Below, piece after piece: positions 36,475-46,024 of a DNA stretch of 64,000 nt. Numbering within the stretch: position 1 is the first letter of the stretch; the number at the start of each line of letters is the position of its first letter. Location of the stretch: positions 771,239-835,238 of the forward strand of contig NZ_BBZK01000004.1 in NCBI RefSeq assembly GCF_001748085.1. Reading direction: 5' to 3'. The stretch is from Streptomyces sp. TP-A0874. GTDB lineage: Bacteria; Actinomycetota; Actinomycetes; Streptomycetales; Streptomycetaceae. Below the pieces are notes generated by a model that worked only from the letters and a program-made list of their open reading frames with translations, made no database searches and had not been told where the DNA came from. A program made the translations under genes and the position numbers.

Positions 36475-37671
36475 TCACCCGCGGGTGACGCGGAGTTCGA
36501 CGAGGCCGCGGAAGGCGGGCACGGTGTGCCTTTCGGGAGCTGGGCCGGGAGCCAGGGCGAGCGAGGGGCAACGGTCGAGCAGGGTGGCGAGCGCGACCTG
36601 GGTCTCCACCCGGGAGAGTTCGGCCCCCAGGCACAGACGTGAACCGGCGCCGAAGGAGAGGTGCTGGATGTCCGAACGGGTCACGTCGAACCTCTCGGGC
36701 TCCGGATGCACGCTCGGATCGTGGTTGGCCGAGACCAGCGCCGCCCAGATCCATTCGCCGCGGACGACCGGACAGCCCGCTATCTCGGTGTCCTCGGTCG
36801 CGATCCGGTCGGTGAGCGTCACCGGGCTGTCGTACCGCAGGACCTCCTCCACCGCGTTCGGCATCAACGAAGGGTCCGCGCGGAGCAGTTCGAGCTGCTC
36901 GGGATGTTCCAGCAGGGCCAGGACGGCGTTGCCGATCAGGTCCGTCGTCGAGACGTTGCCTGCGACCAGCAGGGTCACCAGCGTCGAGATCAGCTCCTCC
37001 AGACTGAGCCGCCCCCGCTCGTCGTGCGCCTGCACCAGCGCGGTGATGAGGTCCGCCCGGGGCTCACGGGCGCGTGCCTCGATCTCCTCGATGAAGTACA
37101 CGACGGACTCCCGCCGGGACTGGGCGATGCGGGTCTGGTCCTCCGGTGACAGCGCGGGGTCGTATTCGCGCTTCAGGTCCTCCGACCAGCGGGCCAGCAA
37201 CTCCCGGTCGGCCTCGGGCAGCCCCAGCACCATGGCGATCACGCCGACTGACAGCGGCGCCGCGTACCGGGCCATCAGGTCGAAGGTGTCCTCGCCGGTC
37301 AGATCGTCCATCAGCCCGCTGGCCAGCGCCTCGATCCGGGGCCGCAGCGCGGTGACCTGTCGGCGCGCGAACGCCCTGCTGGTCAGCCCCCGCACCCGAC
37401 GAGCGTCCGGGTCGTCCATGAACATGATCGACGAGCCGGCCATGTCCCGTTGGAGTCGGGTGTACGGGCCGTCGAGGGCCCGCTGGGGGTTCTTCGCGTA
37501 CCGCGAGCTGCGCAGCAGCTCGGACACCTCGGCGTGCCGCAGGGCGAGCCAGCCCTCGGAGGTGTGGTCGTAGACCAGACCCCGGTCGCGGTGGTGGCGC
37601 AGCAGTGGATAGGGGTCCCTGCCGAACTCGGGGGACGCCCAGCTCACGTCTCCGGAGAGGTCCGAGGTCAT
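36475..37671 (-). CDS. Cytochrome P450
   Basis: 398 aa from the ATG at 37671 (a GTG at 37680 is possible). I-helix LLVAGNVSTTDLI, ExxR in VEEVLRY, and the haem loop FGAGSRLCLGAEL with the thiolate cysteine near residue 345. A bacterial class I P450 needing separate ferredoxin and reductase, none of which is nearby. It follows the NRPS on the same strand by 135 bases, so it likely oxidises a carrier-bound residue or the released product. Confidence 0.95.
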   Translation of the reverse strand: MTSDLSGDVSWASPEFGRDPYPLLRHHRDRGLVYDHTSEGWLALRHAEVSELLRSSRYAKNPQRALDGPYTRLQRDMAGSSIMFMDDPDARRVRGLTSRAFARRQVTALRPRIEALASGLMDDLTGEDTFDLMARYAAPLSVGVIAMVLGLPEADRELLARWSEDLKREYDPALSPEDQTRIAQSRRESVVYFIEEIEARAREPRADLITALVQAHDERGRLSLEELISTLVTLLVAGNVSTTDLIGNAVLALLEHPEQLELLRADPSLMPNAVEEVLRYDSPVTLTDRIATEDTEIAGCPVVRGEWIWAALVSANHDPSVHPEPERFDVTRSDIQHLSFGAGSRLCLGAELSRVETQVALATLLDRCPSLALAPGPAPERHTVPAFRGLVELRVTRG

Positions 37672-37806
37672 GATCAGCACCCCCTGTTTCTGCCGGCCGG
37701 TCCAGGCGTCGGAATGGCCCGAAGGGTGGCGGCGCGCGATCGGGCGGTCGGTGGCCGCGGGCTGGTCGTGCCGTGGACCGAGGTCCGGTGGGCGGTCGTG
37801 TCGTCC

Positions 37807-40800
37807 TCAGCTCGGTGCGTCACCACGGTCCCTCTCCCCTTCTTCCCGCTCCCACCGCGTCACGACGGCGGCGGCGAATCCCGCGACGGTCGGGTACCGC
37901 AGGATGTCGAACATGGAGCAGCGCTGCCCGAACTCGGCGGTGATGCCGCTGGCCAGCGCGGCGACGCGCAGCGAATGGCCGCCCGCGGCGAAGAAGTCCT
38001 CGTCCACCCCGATGCTCTCGACGCCCAGCACCTCGGAGAAGACGCGGACCAGCCGCTCCTCGACGGGCGTGCGCGGCGCGCCCCCGGCGGGAACCGGCAG
38101 GACCGGCTCGGGCAGCGCGGCCCGGTCGATCTTCCCGGTGGCCGTCCGGGGAAAGCGGACCAGCACCGCGAACGCCGCCGGCACCATGAAGTCCGGCAGA
38201 CGCTCACCGGCGTGCGCGCGTAGCTCGGCTTCGGTGGGCCGGGGGCCCGTCGGCCGGGCCGCGACGTACGCCACCAGGCGCGGCTCCCCGGCGAGGGGTC
38301 GCACGGTGACCACCGCTTCGGCGACGCCCGGGCAGCCCAGGAGGGCCGCCTCCACCTCGGCCGGCTCGACGCGGATGCCGCGCACCTTCACCTGGCCATC
38401 GCTGCGGCCGACGTGTTCCAGCTGGCTGTCGGAGGTCCACCGCGCCAGGTCGCCGGTCCGGTACATCCGGGCACCGGGCGGTCCGAACGGGTCGGGGACG
38501 AATCGTTCCGCCGTCAGCTCGGGCTGCCGGTGGTAGCCCTCGCCGACCAACCCGGCCATGTACAACTCCCCGACGACGCCGGGTGGGACGGGTTCGAGCC
38601 GGGCGTCCAGGACGTGGGCACGCATGTTGGCCAGCGGTCGCCCGATCGGTACCGCCGTCTCCCGCTCCGCGACAGCACCGGCCGCGGCGCCCGATGCGGC
38701 CGGCCCACCCGTGCCCCCGCCCGCGCTCCCGGCGGCGGGGTCCGTGGTCGGGTTGGGGTCCGGCAGGGTGTGGGCGGTGGCGTAACAGGACTCGCTCTGC
38801 CCGTAGGCGTTGACCAGCCGGACCCCCGGCCAGGTGGCGCGCACCCGGTCGACGAGGCTCGGTTGGAGCGCCTCCCCGGCACACACGACGGTGTCCGGGC
38901 GGACCCGTTCCGCCGTCTCCGGGAGGATCTCGGCCAGGACGGACGGAACGCCGCTCAGCACCGTTCCCGTCCAGCCGGTGTGTTCCGTCAGCTCCAGCAG
39001 GTCTCCCACCAGGTCCAGCGTGCCGCCGGTGAACAGCGCGGTGAACACCTCGAAGACCGAGACGTCGAAGGTGACCGAGGTGCTCGCCAGAACGCGGGGT
39101 GCCCCGTCCGGGGCGACCTGGGGGGCCAGTGCGAGAACGTCGTTGACGACCGTGCCGTGGCTGATCCGGGCGCCCTTGGGGACACCGGTGGAGCCGGAGG
39201 TGTACATGAGGTACGCGGTGTCGGCCGGGCCCGGCCCGTCGGCAGGGGCCAGCGGGCGGGCGCCGGGCCGGTCCAGGTCCTCCAGGAACACCGTCCGGGC
39301 GGAGGAGGGAGGCAGCCGGCGCGCGGTCGCGCGGTCGGTCAGGACCAGCGCGGGCTCCGCGTCGTCGAGGACGGTCCGGGCACGCTGTCCCAGCCAGCGC
39401 GGGTCGAGCGGGACGTAGGCCGCCCCGGACGCCAGGATGCCCAGCAGCGCGACGATCAGCTCCGGGCATCGGGGCAGCGCCAGGGCGACCACCGTCCCCG
39501 GCCGCGCGCCGCTCTCGCGGAGCGCGGCGGCGACGCCGTGCGCCCGGTCCATCAGCTCGCTGTAGCTCAGCGAGGTGTCGCCGCAGGTGACGGCGACCGC
39601 CTCGGGGGTCAGCTCCGCCTGCCGCGCGACCAGTTCCGGAACGGACAGCTCGGGCACCGGCACCACCGGTCCGATGGAACGGGCCAGCTCCCGCGTGCGC
39701 TCCTCGCCGGACAGCAGGAGCACGGCCCCGGCGGCCAGGGCCGGGTCGGTGACGGTCTGCTCCAGCACCCGGACGAACTGGGCGGCGATCCGCTCGACGG
39801 TCGCGGCGTCGAACACGTCCGTCGCGTACTCGACACGGGCCGTCGCGCCGCCGTCGGGCAGCTCGCAAACCTCGAAGAAGAGGTCGAACTTCGCCGTGCC
39901 GGTGGACACCTCGCACGGCAGTGCCCGTGTCCCCTCGAACGTCAGCCGCGGCCACGCCAGTTCTTCGGTCTGCCAGGCCAACATCACCTGGAAGAGGGGG
40001 TGGTAGGCGGTGGAACGGTCCGGGTTGACCGCCTCCACGACCTGGTCGAAGGGGATGTCGGCGTGGTCGTAGGCGGCCAGCGCGCGGCTCCGGACCTGCC
40101 GGAGCACCTCCTCGAAGGTCATCGCCCCCGTCAGCCGCACCCGCAGCACCCAGGTGTTCCCGAAGTAGCCGGTGGTCTCCGTCAGGGCCTCGTCGGTACG
40201 GCCGGCGCTCAGCGCGCCGACGGGCAGGTCGTCGCCGGCGCCGAGGCGGTGGAGCAGCACGGCGAACGCGGCTTGGAGCACCATCGACTCGGTGGCGCCG
40301 TACCGACCGGAGACGGCGCGGACCCGCTGCCGCAGCTCCGGCGGCAGCTCCACTCGGGTGACCGCCCCGCGATGGGTGGCGATCGGGGGACGGGTCCGGT
40401 CGTGGGGCAGCGGCAGTGGCTGCGGCAGCCCCGCCAGCTCCTGGCGCCAGTAGTCGAGTTGTCGCGCGCCCGGGCCGTCGCCGCCCAGCAGTTGCCGCTG
40501 CCAGTGGGCGAAGTCGGAGTACTCGACGGGCAGCGGCGCCCACTGCGGGGCCGCACCCCGGGACCGGGCCGCGTAGGCGGCCGACAGGTCGCGGGCCAGC
40601 ACCCCCTCGGAGGTGCCGTCCGTCGCGATGTGGTGGACGACCATGAGGAAGACGTGCTCGTCCGGGCCCACGGTGAGCAGTGTCATCCGGGCCGGAGGCT
40701 CGTCGGTCAGCGTGAAGCGGTGCCGCGCCTCCTCGTCGAGGGCCTCCCGCAGCTGGTCCGCTCCGACCTCCCGCACGCCCAGCGCGGGGCCGGCAGGCAG

Positions 40801-42852
40801 CAACCGGGGCACGGGTTCGCCGCCGATCTCCTCGAAGACGGTACGCAGGCTGCGGTGGCGCAGGCCGACGTCGGTGACGGCCGCGGCCAAGGCGCCCCGG
40901 TCAACGGAGCCCGACAGACGCCAGGCGACCGGCATGTTGTAGGCGCAGCCCTGCGCGTCGACGGCGTGCAGCAGCCACAGCCGCCGCTGCGCGAACGACG
41001 CCTCGCCGTCCGCTCCGGGCGGGGCGGACCGGACCGGGACGCGCGCCGGGGGGAGGCCGTCGCGGAGCGCGGCGGCGAGGCCTCCGACCGTCGGTGTCGC
41101 GAACACCTGGCTGATCGACAACTCTGCGCCGAAGGTGGTCCGCACGGCGGCGGCGAGCCGGGTGGCGAGCAGCGAGTGGCCGCCGAGGGCGAAGAAGTCG
41201 TCGTCCAGGCCGACCTCCTCGACGCCGAGGACCTGGACGAAGAGCGCGGCGAGCCGTTTCTCGTCGGCGGACACCGGCTCCTGGTACCCGGCGGCCGAGC
41301 GGTCGTCGGGCAGGGCCGCCCGGTGCAGCTTGCCGTTGGCGGTGCGGGGCAACCGGTCCAGCAGGACGCAGGTGCTGGGAACCATGTAGGGCGGTAGCGA
41401 CGAGGCCGCGTGGCTCAGGAGTTCGGAGGTGTCGGGGGATCGGCCGGGCGCGGGCACCACGAAAGCGGCCAGCCGGTGGGAACCGTGCCGGCCGGCTCGG
41501 GCGACGACCGCGACCTCGGCGACGTCCGGGTGCAGTTCCAGGGCGGACTCGACCTCGCCCGGCTCGATCCGGAAACCGCGTACCTTGACCTGCTGGTCGG
41601 CGCGGCCGGCGAAGAGGAGGTCGCCCTCCGGGGTCCGGCGGACCAGGTCGCCGGTGCGGTACATGCGGGCGCCGCCGGGGCCGAACGGGCAGGCGACGAA
41701 CCTCTCGGCCGTCAGGCCCCGCCGTCCGGCGTAGCCGTGGGCGAGCCCCGCTCCGGAGATGTACAACTCCCCGACCCTGCCGTCCTCGACCGGCCGCAAC
41801 CGTACGTCCAGGACGTGGAGGCCGGTGGCGTTGAGCGGGCCGCCGATGCGCACCGGGGCGTCGTCGCCCAGCACGCTGCTCGTGGACCACACGGTGGTCT
41901 CGGTCGGGCCGTAGAGGTTGACCACCTCGGTCGCGCAGCCGCGCAGCCGGGCGGCGAGCGTGTCGGAGAGCGGTTCCGCGCCGACGAACGCCCGGAGGCC
42001 GCGGACGGCCGCCGGGCCCTCCGGCTCGAAGGCGAGCAACTCCCGCCATAGTGACGGTGTCGCGTGCAGCACCGTCGCGCCCGTCTCCGTCAGCAGGGCG
42101 GCCAGCAGCCGTGGATCGCGGACGGTCTCCGAGTCGGCGAGGACGAGGGTCGCACCGGAGATCAGCGGACTGTACAGCTCGGGCACGGCCATGTCGAAGG
42201 CGACGCTGCTCACCGATACCAGGCGGTCGTCCGCCGTCAGCGGCATCACCCGTCGCATCGAGGCCAGCAGGTTGTCCAGCGCCCGCTGGGGAACCACGAC
42301 CCCCTTGGGCCGCCCGGTCGATCCCGAGGTGTAGACGACATAGGCGACCTCATCGGGCACCGCCCCGGTCACCTCGGGAACGGTTCCGGTCGGGTCGGCC
42401 TTCGGGACGGGTCGGGACGGCGGCGGGTCGCCGACGGGCCGGCCGCCGGTGTCAACGGCCAGCACCTCGGCGGCCCCGTACCCGGGTGCGGACGGGACGG
42501 TCAGCAGCAGGTCGGCACCGGAGTCCGCCAGCGTGTACCGCAGCCGGTCGGCCGGGTAGGTCGGGTCCAGCGGCAGATAGGCAGCGGCGGCCCGCCGCAC
42601 GGCCAGCAGCGCGACCACCATGCCGACCGAACGGGGCAGACAGACCGCGACGACCGTGCCCCGGCCCACCCCCCGGGCTCGGAGGGTTTCGGCCAACGCT
42701 CCGGACCGCTCCTCCAGTTGACCGTAGGTGAGCTGCTCGGCTCCGCTGACCACAGCGACCGCCTCGGGCGCGGCCGCGGCCCGTTCGCCGATCAGTGTGA
42801 TGAGGTCGGCGGTGCCCACGGGGCCCCCCACCGAGGCGACGTCGGTCGTCAT
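37807..42852 (-). CDS. Non-ribosomal peptide synthetase, A-T-C-A-T
   Basis: 1681 aa. Order: A1 (about 12-510), T1 (phosphopantetheine Ser near 555 in [11 protein letters not shown]), C (about 610-1050, active site HHIATDG near 741), A2 (about 1075-1590), T2 (Ser near 1625 in [11 protein letters not shown]). A-domain cores are intact ([24 protein letters not shown]). No starter C, thioesterase or reductase domain, so it should make a dipeptidyl thioester that another enzyme releases. By hand alignment to GrsA the specificity residues read D-M-P-H-F-G-L-V-W for A1 and D-V-F-S-V-A-A-Y-A for A2; I will not name amino acids. A2 has [11 protein letters not shown] where most have AYGPTETT. Start overlaps the PaiB stop by ATGA. 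Confidence 0.95.
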   Translation of the reverse strand: MTTDVASVGGPVGTADLITLIGERAAAAPEAVAVVSGAEQLTYGQLEERSGALAETLRARGVGRGTVVAVCLPRSVGMVVALLAVRRAAAAYLPLDPTYPADRLRYTLADSGADLLLTVPSAPGYGAAEVLAVDTGGRPVGDPPPSRPVPKADPTGTVPEVTGAVPDEVAYVVYTSGSTGRPKGVVVPQRALDNLLASMRRVMPLTADDRLVSVSSVAFDMAVPELYSPLISGATLVLADSETVRDPRLLAALLTETGATVLHATPSLWRELLAFEPEGPAAVRGLRAFVGAEPLSDTLAARLRGCATEVVNLYGPTETTVWSTSSVLGDDAPVRIGGPLNATGLHVLDVRLRPVEDGRVGELYISGAGLAHGYAGRRGLTAERFVACPFGPGGARMYRTGDLVRRTPEGDLLFAGRADQQVKVRGFRIEPGEVESALELHPDVAEVAVVARAGRHGSHRLAAFVVPAPGRSPDTSELLSHAASSLPPYMVPSTCVLLDRLPRTANGKLHRAALPDDRSAAGYQEPVSADEKRLAALFVQVLGVEEVGLDDDFFALGGHSLLATRLAAAVRTTFGAELSISQVFATPTVGGLAAALRDGLPPARVPVRSAPPGADGEASFAQRRLWLLHAVDAQGCAYNMPVAWRLSGSVDRGALAAAVTDVGLRHRSLRTVFEEIGGEPVPRLLPAGPALGVREVGADQLREALDEEARHRFTLTDEPPARMTLLTVGPDEHVFLMVVHHIATDGTSEGVLARDLSAAYAARSRGAAPQWAPLPVEYSDFAHWQRQLLGGDGPGARQLDYWRQELAGLPQPLPLPHDRTRPPIATHRGAVTRVELPPELRQRVRAVSGRYGATESMVLQAAFAVLLHRLGAGDDLPVGALSAGRTDEALTETTGYFGNTWVLRVRLTGAMTFEEVLRQVRSRALAAYDHADIPFDQVVEAVNPDRSTAYHPLFQVMLAWQTEELAWPRLTFEGTRALPCEVSTGTAKFDLFFEVCELPDGGATARVEYATDVFDAATVERIAAQFVRVLEQTVTDPALAAGAVLLLSGEERTRELARSIGPVVPVPELSVPELVARQAELTPEAVAVTCGDTSLSYSELMDRAHGVAAALRESGARPGTVVALALPRCPELIVALLGILASGAAYVPLDPRWLGQRARTVLDDAEPALVLTDRATARRLPPSSARTVFLEDLDRPGARPLAPADGPGPADTAYLMYTSGSTGVPKGARISHGTVVNDVLALAPQVAPDGAPRVLASTSVTFDVSVFEVFTALFTGGTLDLVGDLLELTEHTGWTGTVLSGVPSVLAEILPETAERVRPDTVVCAGEALQPSLVDRVRATWPGVRLVNAYGQSESCYATAHTLPDPNPTTDPAAGSAGGGTGGPAASGAAAGAVAERETAVPIGRPLANMRAHVLDARLEPVPPGVVGELYMAGLVGEGYHRQPELTAERFVPDPFGPPGARMYRTGDLARWTSDSQLEHVGRSDGQVKVRGIRVEPAEVEAALLGCPGVAEAVVTVRPLAGEPRLVAYVAARPTGPRPTEAELRAHAGERLPDFMVPAAFAVLVRFPRTATGKIDRAALPEPVLPVPAGGAPRTPVEERLVRVFSEVLGVESIGVDEDFFAAGGHSLRVAALASGITAEFGQRCSMFDILRYPTVAGFAAAVVTRWEREEGERDRGDAPS

Positions 42853-43622
42853 GGCTGTCCTCCGGTCGGGTCAGTGTCGGGAGCTGTGGTCCGGGCGGCG
42901 GGCGGGTCGGCGGAACGCACCGGCCGGGGCGCGTCGGACCGTGCCGCCCCACCCGGCGCGTCCGGTGGTGGTCCGGCGACGCCGAGGTCGCGCATGGTGT
43001 CCGCGACCTGGCGGGTGCGCTCCGAGCCCGCGGCGAGGACGTCGGCGATGGCGGTGCGCACCGGCCGGGGCTTGTCCTGGCTGAGCTTGAACATCCCCTC
43101 CGCCGCGGTGACCTGGAAGGAGAACGCCCCGGCGCCGCCGACGATGCGGGAGAAGTAGTGGAGTTCGTCCGTCATGTCCCAGCCGGTGCCGTGCTCGCGT
43201 TCGTAGGCCGTGACGGTCGCCTCGACGACGCGCAGCGTCTCCTCCGCGGTCCCCAACGGCTCCGGTGTGCCGTGGACGTGCACAGCGACGAAGTTCCACG
43301 TGGGCGCGACATCCCTGGCCTGGTAGACGGGCGGCGAGATATAGGCGTCCGGACCGGTGAAGACGAGGATCCCGGGACCGCCGGCGGCGAGCGCCGCCCA
43401 GTGCGGGTTGGCCCGGTTCATGTGGCCGAGCAGTTTCACCCCGACCAGCCCGCATGGCCCCGTACCGTGTTCCAGCCCCGATTCCTCGGCCGGAATGACC
43501 GGGAGATGGGTGGCGAAGGGACCGTGTTCTCCCTGGGTGATGAGCAGCGCCAACGGGAAAGCGGTGACGACCCGACGCGCCCATCCCGGAGATTCAGGAT
43601 GATAGGAGGGAGGAACGAACAC
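42849..43622 (-). CDS. PaiB-family FMN-binding protein
   Basis: 257 aa from a GTG at 43622 ([11 protein letters not shown]). Family stretches: [54 protein letters not shown] and [10 protein letters not shown]. PaiB proteins are annotated as negative regulators but have a flavin split-barrel fold and could act as a flavin enzyme in the pathway. The last 45 residues are Pro/Ala-rich filler. First gene of the P450-NRPS-PaiB strand and directly coupled to the NRPS. Confidence 0.85.
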   Translation of the reverse strand: MFVPPSYHPESPGWARRVVTAFPLALLITQGEHGPFATHLPVIPAEESGLEHGTGPCGLVGVKLLGHMNRANPHWAALAAGGPGILVFTGPDAYISPPVYQARDVAPTWNFVAVHVHGTPEPLGTAEETLRVVEATVTAYEREHGTGWDMTDELHYFSRIVGGAGAFSFQVTAAEGMFKLSQDKPRPVRTAIADVLAAGSERTRQVADTMRDLGVAGPPPDAPGGAARSDAPRPVRSADPPAARTTAPDTDPTGGQP

Positions 43623-43767
43623 CTGACCCCGTTTCCTTCGGTCTTTGAAAACCCCAATTCCGGTCAGCCGCAGACTCGGTGCCGAGGCAGTCGGATAGGT
43701 CAGATCAGCTCCACCTGGCAAAACTCACGCGTGGCCGGGCTGGTCAAACCCGCACGCGGGCGGCCTA

Positions 43768-43929
43768 AAGGCTGTCCCGTAATGCCTGGCGAGCGCACGG
43801 CGACAGCTACGGCACCTCGCCGCCTTGTCGGAACGTCCTGATACGCCCAGTATCAGGACGCCCTTCCGCCTTGCGATGCACCGCATCTGACGTCGTGCGC
43901 TGATCCACCAGGCATTACGGGACAGCCCT
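43768..43929. mobile_element. 162-bp MITE, copy 2
   Basis: Same length as copy 1. Perfect 20-bp inner terminal repeats (GGCTGTCCCGTAATGCCTGG and complement), flanked on both sides by TA (43766-43767 and 43930-43931). The internal hairpin has an 11-bp perfect stem (43834-43844/43850-43860) and loop GCCCA. It lies between the divergent PaiB and GTPase genes and ends 16 bases before the GTPase start, so it supplies most of the GTPase upstream region. Confidence 0.9.
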
Positions 43930-43945
43930 TACACTACGGGAAGCC

Positions 43946-45910
43946 ATGAGATCGGTAAACACCTGTATCCTCGCGCACATTGACGCTGGTAAGACCAGTC
44001 TCACCGAGCGTCTCCTCTACGACAACGGCGTTCTGGACACACTCGGGAGCGTCGACGCCGGAACCACCCGCACCGACTCCAACGAGATCGAACAACGCCG
44101 CGGTATCACCGTCCGAAGCGCGGTCGCCTCGTTCGACACCCGGGACCGCCGGGTCAACCTGGTCGACACACCCGGTCACTCCGAGTTCATCGCCGAGGTC
44201 GAACGGGCGCTTCGGGTACTGGACGGGGCGGTTTTGGTGGTCTCCGCCGTGGAAGGCGTCCAGGCGCAGACCCGGGTCATCATGAAAACCCTTCAAGAAC
44301 TGCGTCTGCCCACACTCGTCTTCGTCAACAAGATAGACCGGGGCGGTGCGCGCGGTGACGAGTTGCTCACCGAAATGCGGGCCCGGCTCTCGCCCCATCT
44401 CGCGCCCATGAACCGCGCGGAGAACCTCGGCTCCCCGGCGGCGGTCACCCGTCGAAGGGAGGATCCGGAGGCACTCGCAGCGGTGTTGTCCGAGCACGAC
44501 GAGGCGCTGCTGGCGGACCTGGTCGCCGACCGACCGCCGGACAGCGCCGACTTGGCCGCCCGCCTGGCGGAGCAGACTGCCCGCGGCCTGGTGCACCCCG
44601 TCTACTTCGGATCCGCCCGCACCGGGCAGGGCGTCGCCGACCTCGTCGAAGGCATCCGCACGCTGCTGCCGCCCGCGCCCGCCGACGCCGACGGGCCCCC
44701 GCGCGGCACGGTGTTCGCCGTGGAGCGGGCCCCCGGCGGCGCCAAGATCGCCTATCTGCGCCTGTTCGAGGGCGAACTCCGGCCGCGCCAACGGGTGTCC
44801 TGCTTCCACAACAGCGCGGACGGCACCGCAACCGGCTACTCCGGTCAGATCAGCGGCCTTCGGGTGGTCCGGGCGGGGGACGGAGCGCACGAGACGGTCG
44901 ACGCACGGGCCGTCGCCGGTGACCTGGTCAGCGTTCGCGGGCTCTCCCAGGTGCGCGTCGGCGACACCCTGGGCGCCCCCGACGACTCCGCGGGCAGCCA
45001 CTACTTCGCCCGCCCCACCCTGGAGACGCTGGTGCGGTCGGCCCATCCGCGGGACACCATCCGCCTGCACGCGGCGCTGGTCGCGCTGGCCGAGCAGGAC
45101 CCGCTGATCAGTACCCGCCCCGCGGCCGGCGGGCAGACCTCGGTGCTGCTGTACGGCGAGATCCAGAAGGAGATCATCGCTGAGACCCTGTCCCGGGAGT
45201 TCGGCGTCGAGGCCGCCTTCGAGCCGAGCCGCCCGCTCTACCTGGAACGGCCCGCCGGGCGTGGCGCCGCCTTCATCGGCATCACCCACACCCCCTTCAC
45301 CGCCGGGGTGGGCCTCCGGGTCGAGCCGGCGCCGCGTGGAGCCGGCGTGCTGGTCGAGCGCGAGGTGAAGTACGGAGCCCTGCCGGCCGCCTTCCACTCG
45401 GCGATCGAGAGCACCGTGCGGGCGACGCTCACACAGGGGCTGCTGGGGTGGCCCGTCACCGACTGCCGGGTGACGGTCACGCACACCGAGTTCGACAACG
45501 CCACGAGCTGCGGCGGCGACTTCCGCAACCTGACCCCCCTGGTCCTCATGCGCGCGCTGAGCCGTGCAGGCACCCGGATCTACGAACCGTGCCACGTCTT
45601 CGAGGCCGAGGCGCCGCTCGATCTCCTGGAGGCCGTCACCACCAGGCTGCTGTCCCTAGAGGCGCGCATCCGGGAGACAACGACCCGGGCCGGCAGCTGG
45701 GTCGTCTCCGGTGACCTGCCGGCCCGCCAGGTGCACACCATCACCCGGCAGCTGCCGGACCTGACCCGTGGTGAGGGCCACTGGTGGTCGCGGGCCCGGG
45801 GCGACCGGTCCTGCCGGGGCGCCGTGCCGAGTCGCGAACGGACCGACCGGAACCCGCTCGACCCCGGCGAGTACATGTTTCACTTTGTGGGCAAGCTCCG
45901 CACCAGATGA
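43946..45910 (+). CDS. Ribosomal-protection GTPase (TetM/OtrA-like)
   Basis: 654 aa, close to the 640-660 of the TetM/OtrA class. GTPase motifs: G1 AHIDAGKTSLTE, G2 RRGIT, G3 DTPGHSEF, G4 NKIDRGG. EF-G-like domains II-V follow, with C-terminal domain IV-V stretches VEREVKYGALPAAFHSAIEST and LRRT-like end. These proteins bind the ribosome and dislodge drugs from the decoding site. In a biosynthetic cluster it is most likely self-resistance, implying that the product acts on the ribosome near the A site; a duplicated EF-G-like role is the alternative. Monocistronic or read with the M3 gene 114 bases downstream. Confidence 0.9.
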   Translation: MRSVNTCILAHIDAGKTSLTERLLYDNGVLDTLGSVDAGTTRTDSNEIEQRRGITVRSAVASFDTRDRRVNLVDTPGHSEFIAEVERALRVLDGAVLVVSAVEGVQAQTRVIMKTLQELRLPTLVFVNKIDRGGARGDELLTEMRARLSPHLAPMNRAENLGSPAAVTRRREDPEALAAVLSEHDEALLADLVADRPPDSADLAARLAEQTARGLVHPVYFGSARTGQGVADLVEGIRTLLPPAPADADGPPRGTVFAVERAPGGAKIAYLRLFEGELRPRQRVSCFHNSADGTATGYSGQISGLRVVRAGDGAHETVDARAVAGDLVSVRGLSQVRVGDTLGAPDDSAGSHYFARPTLETLVRSAHPRDTIRLHAALVALAEQDPLISTRPAAGGQTSVLLYGEIQKEIIAETLSREFGVEAAFEPSRPLYLERPAGRGAAFIGITHTPFTAGVGLRVEPAPRGAGVLVEREVKYGALPAAFHSAIESTVRATLTQGLLGWPVTDCRVTVTHTEFDNATSCGGDFRNLTPLVLMRALSRAGTRIYEPCHVFEAEAPLDLLEAVTTRLLSLEARIRETTTRAGSWVVSGDLPARQVHTITRQLPDLTRGEGHWWSRARGDRSCRGAVPSRERTDRNPLDPGEYMFHFVGKLRTR

Positions 45911-46024
45911 TCACCGACCGAGGCGGACACCGTGTCGCCAGGGGCGACACCGCGGCGTTCCCGGAGCGGCGTCGGCCCCGCTTCGGTCCCGGCCACCCCG
46001 CCGGAGAACGAACCAGGACAACCG

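Noticed and set aside
38413..41397. A very long plus-strand open frame (994 codons) opposite the NRPS
   Set aside because: It is the antisense shadow of a high-GC gene. The minus strand carries all NRPS motifs; the plus frame has no domain and no initiation signals.
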